Below are positions 9,074 to 19,400 of a stretch of DNA of 64,000 bases, piece after piece (positions within the stretch are counted from its first letter, which is position 1; every line of letters begins with the position of its first letter). This DNA comes from Hymenobacter sp. 5317J-9 (GTDB taxonomy: Bacteria; Bacteroidota; Bacteroidia; Cytophagales; Hymenobacteraceae), in the NCBI RefSeq assembly GCF_022921075.1, contig NZ_CP095051.1, positions 1 through 64,000 on the forward strand, read 5' to 3'. The position numbers and the translations under genes were made by a program. Below the pieces are notes generated by a model. The model saw only the letters and a program-made list of their open reading frames with translations. It made no database searches and had not been told where the DNA came from.

Positions 9074-9450
9074 TATTTCACGACCAGGCTACCCCGCAGC
9101 ATGCCCATGCCGCAGGTAAACTCAAACTTGCCCGCCTGCTGGGGCAGCAGCTCGACCAGCGTGGTTTTGAAGGCCGGCAGGTCGCGGCGGATGCTGAAAT
9201 CAGGCATCAGCAGCTCCTCCGAGCAGCTGTTTTCCTCGTCGCGGTAGAAGCTCAGCTGCACGGGCTTGCCGCGCTCCACCTCAATCACGTCGGGCGAATA
9301 GCCGCCCTTCACGGTGATGGCCACCTCCTGCACGCCGCCCGAGGAAGACACGGCGCTGGCCGTCTGGCGGGCCGAGAAAAAGAAGTACCAGAGCACAAAC
9401 CCGGCGAGGGCTAGGCCGCCGACGGTGACAATAATGGCGGTCGTATCCAT
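9073..9450 (-). CDS. membrane-anchored cupredoxin
   Basis: The 125-residue protein has one N-terminal membrane segment (about residues 5-25, ending WYFFFSA) followed by a cupredoxin domain. Candidate copper ligands are in ENSCSEELLMPDF and the C-terminal FTCGMGMLRG. The Cys and Met of the last motif match the usual ligand loop. It is probably a periplasmic copper relay to or from CopA, whose gene ends 12 bp upstream. In related loci such a domain is often encoded next to, or fused with, copper P-type ATPases. Confidence 0.85.
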   Translation of the reverse strand: MDTTAIIVTVGGLALAGFVLWYFFFSARQTASAVSSSGGVQEVAITVKGGYSPDVIEVERGKPVQLSFYRDEENSCSEELLMPDFSIRRDLPAFKTTLVELLPQQAGKFEFTCGMGMLRGSLVVK

Positions 9451-9462
9451 AACTGAGCGGAA

Positions 9463-11730
<2,268 letters not shown>

Positions 11731-11823
11731 AAAAAGCAGCGTAGTGAGTGATTATGGGCCGTTCGGCCAGTTGGCGAAAACCCATAATCACGCTACAAAG
11801 GAACGGCGACCCCATGGCGAAGT

Positions 11824-11857
11824 TGGTACTAAATATCGCCTCAGAATTGCATAATTT
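11824..11857 (-). promoter_or_regulatory. copper-regulon promoter signature, site 3 (copA)
   Basis: On the minus strand AAATTATGCAAT (11857-11846) is followed 16 bp after ATGCAA by AGTACCA (11830-11824), with GGCG in the spacer. It lies 94-127 bp upstream of copA. Confidence 0.7.
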
Positions 11858-11863
11858 GACTGC

Positions 11864-12775
11864 CTATTCCGCCGTACCGGCATCCTTAACTGCCTGTTTT
11901 GCCTGCCACTCAGCGAGGCACCACCGGGCAGACCCCAAGTTGACTTTGACGGTCGTGGAAACAGGGATTTGCAAGCCAAAGCTCTGACGTAAAAACTCCA
12001 GTAGCACAGTAGTTCGGGTCACGAGCAGGTACTTCCTTCGGTTGAGCGTCAATTCTTCGGTTACAATGCCAACCAGCTTCTTTTCCAGGGAAGGGTCGTG
12101 TAGCAGATAATTGCCTGTATCCCAAAGGCCGCTGCCGCTGATGCCTTCCATTTTGGGGCGCTTGTGTGGCTGGGGATTGGTGGCCGACAGCACGTCACCC
12201 GTGAAGTCGAGCACGAGGTGAGTAGCCGGGTGGAGCTTGGCCCGGGCATAATCAAATTCACCCATCAATTGAGTCTGCAGTGGGTACGGTGCTGATTTCA
12301 CCTGGCCATCAAAAGACCTGGTCTTCGCCGCCGGAAAGCCGACGGATAGGTAGACATCCGTTAGGTGCCTGGGACTCGTGGAGAGTTCCGAAAGGGTCAG
12401 GAAGTGGTAGGCTTCCTGCAGGCGGGCAAGTTGGGACTCGTCGGTCAGTTCCAACGCGGCCAAGTCAATTTTGTCGTCCTTCCGTTTGCCCGAGGCAGGC
12501 AGGGAGGTAATCCGTAGCTCACCAGCCAGGGTAACTTCGTGCGGAAGCAGAATCACGAACGTCTCGTGATACTTGCCGGCAATGACGTGCGCCGCCGTCA
12601 CCACGAAATATCGACCATCGAGGGTCAGTAGCACCCCGCTGCCACATGCGGCGATGCGGCCCTTGTGCGTGTAAAAGAACTGGATGGTTGATTTAAGGAT
12701 TGCCGCAGTGGCAATCCTTAGGGGTTGGGCTTTGACTTCTTGTAAAAGCGAAATGGGGGTAGGCGTGGAGGCCAT
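11864..12775 (-). CDS. trypsin-like serine protease, cytoplasmic or unassigned location
   Basis: The 303-residue protein, from the ATG at 12775, shows the chymotrypsin-fold triad: His in FVVTAAHVIAG, Asp in KIDLAALEL and Ser in EGISGSGLW. No signal peptide is visible from this start. A GTG start at 12865 would add 30 residues and still give no clear signal. The target is unknown; family members include bacterial proteins that process partner effectors. The shared copper promoter signature (site 4) lies 160-194 bp upstream of the ATG and 70-104 bp upstream of the GTG, so the longer form cannot be excluded. Confidence 0.75.
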   Translation of the reverse strand: MASTPTPISLLQEVKAQPLRIATAAILKSTIQFFYTHKGRIAACGSGVLLTLDGRYFVVTAAHVIAGKYHETFVILLPHEVTLAGELRITSLPASGKRKDDKIDLAALELTDESQLARLQEAYHFLTLSELSTSPRHLTDVYLSVGFPAAKTRSFDGQVKSAPYPLQTQLMGEFDYARAKLHPATHLVLDFTGDVLSATNPQPHKRPKMEGISGSGLWDTGNYLLHDPSLEKKLVGIVTEELTLNRRKYLLVTRTTVLLEFLRQSFGLQIPVSTTVKVNLGSARWCLAEWQAKQAVKDAGTAE

Positions 12776-12934
12776 GGGTGAAAAGGTAAAAATTAAGTTA
12801 TTGGTTGGGGCATCCAGAAATGAAGCCTGAATGCCCTTCCCACTGATGAATACGTTTTCCAGCACCTCTTTTGGAAAAGGGGGCTGATTTTGTTTTCAAA
12901 ACCATGGATATCATCAGGCAGTTAGCCTTGCCGA

Positions 12935-12969
12935 ACTTATAAAATCACGCCGATAGCTTGCATAATTTT
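12935..12969 (-). promoter_or_regulatory. copper-regulon promoter signature, site 4
   Basis: On the minus strand AAAATTATGCAAG (12969-12957) is followed 16 bp after ATGCAA by TATAAGT (12941-12935), with GGCG in the spacer. It faces the protease gene. On the plus strand, a second GCATAAT lies near 13008, in the region shared with the divergent gene at 13154. Confidence 0.6.
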
Positions 12970-13153
12970 GCTTTTACCAGTCGTGTGCTAGTCACTCCGC
13001 TATTGCGCATAATGGGCTGACACGCTCATTAGCGACATTTTATCTTGGCTTACTTACTGCACGAAGCAGGCCACCGGAACCCTTTCGCGGCATTGCGGGT
13101 AAAGAAGCAGCTCTACTCTTCTGAGGAGATAAGTCTAATTTTGCGGTTGCTTC

Positions 13154-13636
13154 ATGCCCGTTATGTTCCGTAGCCTGTACCCTTTCCGCCGTTTGCTGGC
13201 GACGAGCTTCCTGCTCGTCTTCGTCAACGTGTTCGTGGGGCAGTGCTGGTGCGCAACGATAAATCCGCTGCCGCCGGCTTCGCCGATGATGGCCATGGAC
13301 CACCACCAGGCCGAGAAGCCGGCGCACGCGGGCTGCCACGGCCACGACGCGGTGGCGGAGCACCCGACCAAGCAGCACAGCCATTCGCCCAAGTCGGGCA
13401 CCAGCCACGACTGCTGCAAGGACAAGTCGGCCTCGCTGCTGTCTTCGCTGACGACTCCCGCCCAGAAACACTTATTCACCCCTGCCCCGGCTATCCTGCC
13501 GGCGGCAATCGAGTTTCATTTCCGGCCGCTGGCTGGCAAGTGGGACCGCACGGCTACGGTGGCCCTGGTTCCGCCCCGGCACCTCAAGCCCAAAATACCC
13601 GACATCCGCATCTTCATCCAGTCGCTGACTGTCTGA
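13154..13636 (+). CDS. secreted His/Cys-rich protein, probable metal binding
   Basis: The 160-residue protein starts with a signal peptide (MPVMFRSLYPFRRLLATSFLLVFVN). A middle region follows that is rich in His and Cys (MAMDHHQ, HAGCHGHDAVAEH, KQHSHSP, HDCCKDK). A plain C-terminal tail ends PDIRIFIQSLTV. Its composition suggests periplasmic metal binding; no known family is clear to me. A TAATTTTG -7-like box lies at 13136-13143, only 10 bp before the ATG, so the message may be nearly leaderless or start at the second ATG (13163). A strong hairpin terminator follows. Confidence 0.7.
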   Translation: MPVMFRSLYPFRRLLATSFLLVFVNVFVGQCWCATINPLPPASPMMAMDHHQAEKPAHAGCHGHDAVAEHPTKQHSHSPKSGTSHDCCKDKSASLLSSLTTPAQKHLFTPAPAILPAAIEFHFRPLAGKWDRTATVALVPPRHLKPKIPDIRIFIQSLTV

Positions 13637-13651
13637 TTCTTCCGACGCGCT

Positions 13652-13697
13652 AAGGCTCGCGCCGGCATAGCTATGCTATGTCCGGGGCGGGCCTTTT
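13652..13697 (+). terminator. rho-independent terminator
   Basis: A long imperfect hairpin (AAGGC-CGC-CCGG-CATAGC paired with GCTATG-CCGG-GCG-GCCTT, arms about 13652-13672 and 13675-13695) is followed by TTTT. It ends the transcript of the His/Cys-rich gene. Confidence 0.75.
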
Positions 13698-13765
13698 CGT
13701 TTGCTCGTCTGCGTGGCACACCCGCGCCCCCTCCCCCCATTTTCCTGGTTTTTCCCCTCCCCGCA

Positions 13766-13897
13766 ATGAAGAGTTGCTGTCAGGAGGCCGGTGCGCCGCC
13801 CCCTCGTGGGCCGGGCCATCGCTGGCTGTCCTACCTGCTCTACGCCGGGCTGGCTGCCGCGCTGGGCTTCGTGCTCTGGCAGCAGTGGCAGGCGTAG
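13766..13897 (+). CDS. 43-residue single-pass membrane miniprotein
   Basis: The ATG at 13766 opens MKSCCQEAGAPPPRG, followed by one hydrophobic helix (WLSYLLYAGLAAALGFVLWQQW), and stops at 13897. The N-terminal Cys-Cys pair could bind metal or be lipidated. It lies 46 bp upstream of the HMBD lipoprotein gene on the same strand, so it may be the first gene of that operon. The gene is supported by position and by membrane-protein composition only; nothing is known about its function. Confidence 0.5.
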   Translation: MKSCCQEAGAPPPRGPGHRWLSYLLYAGLAAALGFVLWQQWQA

Positions 13898-13943
13898 GCC
13901 CCCGGCCATTTCCGGCCAGACCTCTCATCTCATACCCGTTTTC

Positions 13944-14891
13944 ATGAATCGCTTTCTTGTTCCGCTGCTGGCCGTTGTCAGCGTTTTCACCGTTGCCAGC
14001 TGCTCGTCGGATTCGTCCAGCAGCAGCGCCACCAATACCGTCACTACGCCCACCGGCACCGCGCCCGACAGCACCGCCGCGCACGCCGGGGGCCACACCT
14101 ACGCCTGCCCCATGCACCCGGAGGTGACCAGCACCAAGCCCGGCGAGAAGTGCCCCAAGTGCGGCATGGAGCTGGTCCACAACGACCAGGTGAGCAACGG
14201 CAAAAGCTACCAGATGCAGTTCGAGCCCAAACCCATGCAGCTGGTGGCCGGCCAGCCCGCCACGCTCACCTATACCCCGCAGGAAGTCGGCAACGAGAAA
14301 GCGCCGGTGCCGCTGGCGGTGGTGCACGAGAAGAAAATCCACCTCATCATCGTCCGCAAGGACTTGTCGGTGTTCGACCACGAACACCCCGAGTTCACGG
14401 CCGATGGCAACTACAAGGTGCCCTTTACCTTCCCTAAAGGCGGTGATTACGTGCTGTTTCAGGACTACACGCCCGATGGCAGCGGCCACCAGCTGGGCCG
14501 CCAAGTGGTGAGCGTGCAGGGGCCGAAGTACACGCCCGTCAAGTTCAGCAAAGACCAGATGCAGTGGAGCCAGGATGGCTACCAGGCCACGCTTGCTTTT
14601 GACAAGGAGCTGAAAGTAGGGCAGCTGCTGGGCATGAAAATCACCCTCAGCAAGAATGGCCAGCCGGTGACGGACCTCGATAAGTACCTCGGGGCGCTGG
14701 GCCACGTCGTGGTCATCAGCGAGGACACCGAGCGCTACCTGCACGTGCACCCCAACGACCAGGCCGACAAGGGTCCGGTCATCGGCTTCAATACCAACTT
14801 CGAAAAGCCCGGCCTGTACCGCGTTTTCCTGCAATTCAACCACGGCGGGCAGATTCACACCGGCGACTTCACCATTAACGTGAAGGCCTAG
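13944..14891 (+). CDS. HMBD-containing lipoprotein
   Basis: The 315-residue protein, from the ATG at 13944, has a lipoprotein signal (MNRFLVPLLAVVSVFTVASC) and a Ser/Thr-rich linker. A heavy-metal-binding domain follows at about residues 50-80 (YACPMHPEV ... GEKCPKCGMEL). The rest is beta-rich with two similar halves holding FDHEHPEF and LHVHPND, plus FNHGGQIHTGDF at the end. The His clusters suggest metal ligands. The protein is anchored in the outer or inner membrane and probably sequesters or delivers copper or silver to the efflux system encoded downstream. It precedes the DUF305-HMBD gene by 49 bp. Confidence 0.85.
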   Translation: MNRFLVPLLAVVSVFTVASCSSDSSSSSATNTVTTPTGTAPDSTAAHAGGHTYACPMHPEVTSTKPGEKCPKCGMELVHNDQVSNGKSYQMQFEPKPMQLVAGQPATLTYTPQEVGNEKAPVPLAVVHEKKIHLIIVRKDLSVFDHEHPEFTADGNYKVPFTFPKGGDYVLFQDYTPDGSGHQLGRQVVSVQGPKYTPVKFSKDQMQWSQDGYQATLAFDKELKVGQLLGMKITLSKNGQPVTDLDKYLGALGHVVVISEDTERYLHVHPNDQADKGPVIGFNTNFEKPGLYRVFLQFNHGGQIHTGDFTINVKA

Positions 14892-14940
14892 CGCCTTCGC
14901 TACAACTCCATCTTTCACCGCTAACCCAATCTCAATCCCC

Positions 14941-15759
14941 ATGAAAAAGTCCGCATTTTTCCTCGCCGCCCTCTGTTCGGGCACCCTGCTCCTCGGCAGC
15001 TGCAACTCCGACAAGAAGACCGACACCACGGCTACTGCAACGACTTCGGCCACGGCCGATACCACCGCCGCAGCCGGCAACATGGCCGGCATGGACCACT
15101 CGAAAATGGCCGCCGGCACCTCGCCCCTGATGGCCTCCATGAACGACATGATGGCCAAGATGAACGCCATGAAGATGAAGGGCAACACCGACCACGACTT
15201 CGCCCACATGATGCTGGAGCACCACAAGGGGGCGGTGGCCATGGCTGACATCGAGCTGCGCGACGGCAAGGACGCCACCATGCGCCAGATGGCCGAGAAA
15301 ATCAAAGCCGACCAGCAGAAGGAAATCGGCGAGCTGGAGCCCATTGCCGAGCGCCTTGACTCGGCTCCCACCAACTACAAGCCCCAGGACCCGGCCGACC
15401 CCTTCACCGCCCAGATGAAGGCCTCGATGGACGGCATGATGAAAAATATGCCCGCGATGGTGGCCGATGCGGACATGAATTTCAACATGTTGATGACGGT
15501 GCACCACCAGAGCGCCGTGGATATGGCCAAAGCCGAGCTGGCCCACGGCAAGGACAGCAAGCTCAAGGAGATGGCGCAAATGATGATTGACGCCCAGCAG
15601 AAGGAAATCCAGCAGTTCAAGGACTGGCACACCAAGAACGAGGGCAAGATGAAAACCTCGGCCGCCGTGTACGAGTGCCCGATGGGCTGCGAGGGCAGCC
15701 GCAGCAGCAAGCCCGGCAAGTGCCCCACCTGCGAGATGGACCTGGTCAAAAAAGCTTAA
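14941..15759 (+). CDS. DUF305 lipoprotein with C-terminal HMBD
   Basis: The 272-residue protein begins with a lipoprotein signal (MKKSAFFLAALCSGTLLLGSC). A Met-rich stretch (NMAGMDHSKMAAG, NDMMAKMNAMKMKG) is followed by two DUF305 halves (MMLEHHKGAVAMAD, LMTVHHQSAVDMAK). A C-terminal heavy-metal-binding domain has YECPMGCEGS ... GKCPTCEMDL. This joins two metal-binding modules seen separately in neighbouring proteins. The probable role is a periplasmic copper or silver sponge or chaperone. It is third in a plus-strand run of metal genes that lacks internal terminators. Confidence 0.9.
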   Translation: MKKSAFFLAALCSGTLLLGSCNSDKKTDTTATATTSATADTTAAAGNMAGMDHSKMAAGTSPLMASMNDMMAKMNAMKMKGNTDHDFAHMMLEHHKGAVAMADIELRDGKDATMRQMAEKIKADQQKEIGELEPIAERLDSAPTNYKPQDPADPFTAQMKASMDGMMKNMPAMVADADMNFNMLMTVHHQSAVDMAKAELAHGKDSKLKEMAQMMIDAQQKEIQQFKDWHTKNEGKMKTSAAVYECPMGCEGSRSSKPGKCPTCEMDLVKKA

Positions 15760-15791
15760 TCCTACCCCAATAATTGCCGCTACCGCCCTCC

Positions 15792-16319
15792 ATGAAAATG
15801 CTCCGCTCCCTCCTCGCCGCGCTGGCCCTGCTGGCCGCCGCGCCCCTTGCCCACGCCCAGCACGCCGAAATGGCGGCGGGCGAAACCCACGCTCACGTAG
15901 CTCCTCACGGCGGCGTGGTGCGCTCGGCCAGCCCCTACCACCTGGAGCTGGTGGCCCAGCCCACCGAGATGGCTTTCTACCTGCTGGGAGCCAAGATGAG
16001 CGCCGTGCCCAACAAAGGCATGAGCGGTTCGGTGCTGGTGCAATTGAGCACCAACGCCACCGTGACCGTGCCGCTGGCCCTGGCCGGCGACGACCACCTC
16101 ACGGCCAAGCTGCCCGCCGGGGCCAAGGTGCGCACGGCCATCGTGACGCTAAACACGGCCGACGGCAAGGCGCTGACCGTGCGCTTCGACAAGCTGGACG
16201 AGGCCCACGCCCACAAAGCCGTGGGCGCGGCTTTCACTTGCCCCATGCACCCCGAAGTGGCCGCCACCGAACCGGGCAAACGCCCGAAGTGCGGCATGGC
16301 GCTGGTCAAAAAATCCTAG
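15792..16319 (+). CDS. secreted HMBD protein with one metal-site Cys replaced
   Basis: The 175-residue protein, from the ATG at 15792, has a signal peptide ending AHAQ and a His-bearing N-terminus (AEMAAGETHAHVAPHGG). A beta-rich middle follows, then a C-terminal HMBD (FTCPMHPEV ... GKRPKCGMAL). Sister domains in this window read KCPKCGM or KCPTCEM; here the first Cys of that pair is Arg (CGC in place of TGC). One base change explains it. Metal affinity may be altered, or the base may be a sequence error. It lies between the DUF305-HMBD and TolC genes. Confidence 0.8.
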   Translation: MKMLRSLLAALALLAAAPLAHAQHAEMAAGETHAHVAPHGGVVRSASPYHLELVAQPTEMAFYLLGAKMSAVPNKGMSGSVLVQLSTNATVTVPLALAGDDHLTAKLPAGAKVRTAIVTLNTADGKALTVRFDKLDEAHAHKAVGAAFTCPMHPEVAATEPGKRPKCGMALVKKS

Positions 16320-16405
16320 CTGCCGGCGGTCTGCTTTCGGGCCGCCTTTCGTGTACCGCTCCCCTCCGCTGGCTGCTGCCGGCGGAGGGGCCAGCGGCCT
16401 AACCA

Positions 16406-17650
16406 ATGCTTATGAACAATCTTCCCATTCGCCAGCGCCGGTTCGGGCTCTTGCTGCTGCTGGTGTTACTGGCCGGCCCGGCGGGGGCGCAGCAGGTTGT
16501 GGTGCGCCTCGATAGTGCCGAGCAGCAGGCCCTGCGCCGGCACCCGCGCCTGCGCCAGTCGGCCGAGGAAATCGCGGAGCAGCGCGCCCTGAAGCGCGGC
16601 AGCTTCTCGCCCACCAACCCGGACTTTCTGTTCTCCGCGCCCACGGGTGAGCGGTGGGCCCCGGGCGTAGTGCAAACCATCGACTTTCCCACGGTGTACC
16701 GCCGGCAGGCCCAGGCCGCGCAGGCCGGCATCACCCTGGCCGAACGGGGCCTGGACGTGAACCGCGCTACCGTGCGCCGCGACGTGCGTCAGGCCTACCT
16801 GAGCTTGCAATTTGCCGAAGCGCAGGTGCGCCAACTCACCTACCAGGACAGCCTGTTTCAAGCGCTGCAAGTGGCAACCGAGCGCCTGTTCAAGGCGGGC
16901 GAGGTGACGGCCCTGCAGCGCGTGAGCACCGAGGCTGAAGCCCGGCAGGTGCGCAACCAGCTCGACCAGGCCGTGGTGGACCAGCGCGCGGCGCAACGCC
17001 GCCTGGGTTTGCTGCTCGGGCAGCCGGAAGCCAACCTGACGGCTGACACCGACCTGCGCCAGACCGGCCCTGAGCTGGCCCGCGCCGGCGCGGAGCTGCT
17101 AGGCACGCTGCCCACCCAGGACAGCGCCGCCGTTGCCCTAAGTCCTACGCTGGCCTACTACGGCCAGAATGTGGCCCTGAGCCAGTCGGGCATCAGCCTG
17201 GTGCGGGCGCGGCGCACCCCGGCCCTCACGCTGGGCTATCAGAATCAGGCATATGGCGACTCGCCTTACCGCTACCGTTTCCAGTTCGGGGTGTCGGTGC
17301 CCATCTGGTTCTGGACCTACCGCTCGCAATTGCAAGCGGCCACGGCGCGCAGCAAGGCCGCCCAGGCCCAGCTGCAGGTGCAGCGCCTCGACCTGGGCAC
17401 TCAGTACCAACAAGCGGTGGCCGACACGCGCAAGTTTGCCGCTTCGCTGACTTATTACGAGCAGACCGGGCTGCCCCAGTCGCGGGCCATCATCAGCCAG
17501 TCGCAGCGCCTGTTCAAGGCCGGCGAAATCAGCTATCTGGTGCTGATTCAGAGCCTGAACCAGGCCTTTACCATTCAGAATACCTACCTGACCACCATCC
17601 GGGACTACCGTCAGGCCATCGTTGCACTTAACTACCTGCGGGGACAATAA
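16406..17650 (+). CDS. TolC-family outer-membrane channel (CusC/CzcC-like)
   Basis: The 414-residue protein has a signal peptide (LLLLLVLLAGPAGAQ) and two TolC-type repeats, each ending in a similar segment: RLFKAGEVTALQRVSTEA (about residues 155-175) and RLFKAGEISYLVLIQSL (about 370-390). Length and repeats fit the outer-membrane factor of a heavy-metal RND pump. Its TAA overlaps the ATG of the next gene by one base, so translation is probably coupled. ATG 16406 and ATG 16412 are both possible starts. Confidence 0.92.
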   Translation: MLMNNLPIRQRRFGLLLLLVLLAGPAGAQQVVVRLDSAEQQALRRHPRLRQSAEEIAEQRALKRGSFSPTNPDFLFSAPTGERWAPGVVQTIDFPTVYRRQAQAAQAGITLAERGLDVNRATVRRDVRQAYLSLQFAEAQVRQLTYQDSLFQALQVATERLFKAGEVTALQRVSTEAEARQVRNQLDQAVVDQRAAQRRLGLLLGQPEANLTADTDLRQTGPELARAGAELLGTLPTQDSAAVALSPTLAYYGQNVALSQSGISLVRARRTPALTLGYQNQAYGDSPYRYRFQFGVSVPIWFWTYRSQLQAATARSKAAQAQLQVQRLDLGTQYQQAVADTRKFAASLTYYEQTGLPQSRAIISQSQRLFKAGEISYLVLIQSLNQAFTIQNTYLTTIRDYRQAIVALNYLRGQ

Positions 17651-18261
17651 TGAAGAACCTCCTCCTGCTTTTGCTGGCCCTGCTGCTGGCCACCGGGGCC
17701 CGCGCCCACGGCGGCGAAGACCACGGCGACGCGGCCAAGCCCTCGGCCGGGCCGGTGGCCACTACTTTCTCGGTGGCGGCCCTGTCCGAAAGCTTCGAGC
17801 TGCTGCTGCGCTTCGAGCCTTTGAAAAAAGGCGAAGACGCCGACATGCGGCTGTTCGTGTCGGACTACGCCACCAACGCGCCCATCAAGGGGGCCAAGCT
17901 GACGGTGACCTGCCCGGAAGCGGCCGAACTGAAATTCACGGTATCCGAAAAGTCGCCGGGGGCTTACCTGGTCGAGGGCACTTTTCCGGCCAATAAGAAA
18001 TACAGCCTGGCCGTGAACATCGTGGCCGGCGACAAAGCCGATTTGATGCTGCTCTCCGGCATCGAAGTCGGCAAGCTGCTGCCCGTGGCGGCGGTTCCGG
18101 CCCCGGCCGCCGCGCCACTCATCGGCTCCTGGAAAACGGTGCTGCTGCTCTTCGGGGCCTTCGCGCTGGGCATTGCCCTCACTGCCCTGGTTATGCGCCG
18201 CCGTCGCCCGGTGGCCGCCGTTCCCACCTCAACGCCCGCTGTTTATGAAAACCACGCATAA
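17650..18261 (+). CDS. periplasmic domain protein with C-terminal membrane anchor, efflux-operon component
   Basis: The 203-residue protein has a signal peptide (LLLLLLALLLATGARA) followed at once by the metal-suggestive HGGEDHGDA. A beta-sandwich-like region follows (about 30-130, with NAPIKGAKLTV and SPGAYLVEGTFPANKKYSLAV, similar to FixH/YtkA-type folds). A membrane helix lies near 160-180, before a basic tail. The adaptor downstream shares the HGGEDHG start. The gene is translationally coupled to tolC and overlaps the adaptor gene by 17 bp. The role in the pump is not established; it may present metal to the adaptor. Confidence 0.75.
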   Translation: MKNLLLLLLALLLATGARAHGGEDHGDAAKPSAGPVATTFSVAALSESFELLLRFEPLKKGEDADMRLFVSDYATNAPIKGAKLTVTCPEAAELKFTVSEKSPGAYLVEGTFPANKKYSLAVNIVAGDKADLMLLSGIEVGKLLPVAAVPAPAAAPLIGSWKTVLLLFGAFALGIALTALVMRRRRPVAAVPTSTPAVYENHA

Positions 18262-19393
18262 GTTTCTCGCCACCACGGCCGCCCTCGGGCTGGCCTTTTC
18301 CGTGCTGCTGCCCCCGCCCGCCGCGCTGTGGGCGCACGGTGGCGAAGACCACGGCGGGGCCGCAACCGCCTCCACCGGCGTGGCCATGACCGATGCAGTG
18401 GCGTTGCCCAAGGAAAGCCAGTTTCTGTTCGGGGTGCGCACGGCCCTGGCCGGCTACTCCGACACGTATAATCGCCTCACGCTCTATGGTACCGTGGCCT
18501 CGGCCGCCGGAGGCGAAGGCCGGGTGGTGGTGCCCCAGACCGGGCGCATCGTGAGCCTCGCGGCCACGGTAGGCCAGCCGGTGCGCGCCGGGCAGGTGCT
18601 GGCCGTCATCGACCAGACCCTGGACGCGACCCAGCAAATCGGCCTCAGCACCGAGCGGGCCAACGCCCAGGCTGAGCTGCGGGCCGCCCAGCAGGACTAC
18701 GCCCGCCTGCAAACTATCGCCGACATCGCCGCCCGCAAGGACGTGGTGGCCGCCGAGCTGCGCCTGCGCCAGGCCCGCCAGAACGCGGGCATTCTCAACG
18801 GGCAGGCCCGCAACCGCCGCGTCACCATCACTTCGCCCATCAGCGGCACGGTGGACGTGTTTACCCTCGCGGTGGGCCAGCAGGTGACCCAGGGCGACGA
18901 GCTGTTTCGGGTGCTCAATCCTGGCAAGCTGCGGGTGGAAGCCCAGGTGTTTGCGCAGGATTTGAACAAGATTCCGGCCGGGGCTCAGTTTCAGGTGGAA
19001 GGCCTGCAGGGGCAAACCGGCAGCGCCCCGGCCCGGCTGGTGGTGTTCAGCAACGTGGTGAACCCCGTGAACCAAGCCCGCCAGCTGGTGCTCGAACTCG
19101 ACCCCACCGGCACCAACCTGTTCCGCGCCGGCCAGGCCGTGAACGTGCAGGTGCTGGGCCGCAGCGGCGGCGGCAAAAAGCAGCTGGTGGTGCCCACCTC
19201 GGCGCTGACCGACCTGAACGGCAAGCCCGTGGTCTTCGTGCACACCGACCCGGAAACCTTCAAAATCCGCTACGTGCAGCCGGGCTCGGCCAACGGCGAG
19301 CAGACGGTACTGCTGGCCGGCGACGTGAACGAAAACGACCGGGTGGTGAGCGTGGGCACCTACCAGCTCAAGTCCATCTACCTGAACCAATAG
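18245..19393 (+). CDS. RND periplasmic adaptor (CusB/CzcB-like)
   Basis: The 382-residue protein, from the ATG at 18245, has a signal peptide and then HGGEDHGGAA. Next come a barrel-sandwich domain (VVPQTGRIVSLAATVGQPVRAGQVLAVI, broken here only by position, about residues 95-125), a coiled-coil hairpin (about 130-185), the second lipoyl half (ITSPISGTVDVFTLAVGQQV) and beta-barrel / membrane-proximal domains. This is the fusion protein linking the TolC channel to the RND pump encoded downstream. The His-rich start may bind metal. Confidence 0.92.
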   Translation: MKTTHKFLATTAALGLAFSVLLPPPAALWAHGGEDHGGAATASTGVAMTDAVALPKESQFLFGVRTALAGYSDTYNRLTLYGTVASAAGGEGRVVVPQTGRIVSLAATVGQPVRAGQVLAVIDQTLDATQQIGLSTERANAQAELRAAQQDYARLQTIADIAARKDVVAAELRLRQARQNAGILNGQARNRRVTITSPISGTVDVFTLAVGQQVTQGDELFRVLNPGKLRVEAQVFAQDLNKIPAGAQFQVEGLQGQTGSAPARLVVFSNVVNPVNQARQLVLELDPTGTNLFRAGQAVNVQVLGRSGGGKKQLVVPTSALTDLNGKPVVFVHTDPETFKIRYVQPGSANGEQTVLLAGDVNENDRVVSVGTYQLKSIYLNQ

Positions 19394-19400
19394 CCCGGCC

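Noticed and set aside
13671..15374. Open frame of 567 codons on the minus strand
   Set aside because: It is antisense to the HMBD and DUF305 genes, has low-complexity Val/His/Ala-rich composition and arises from GC-rich codon bias.
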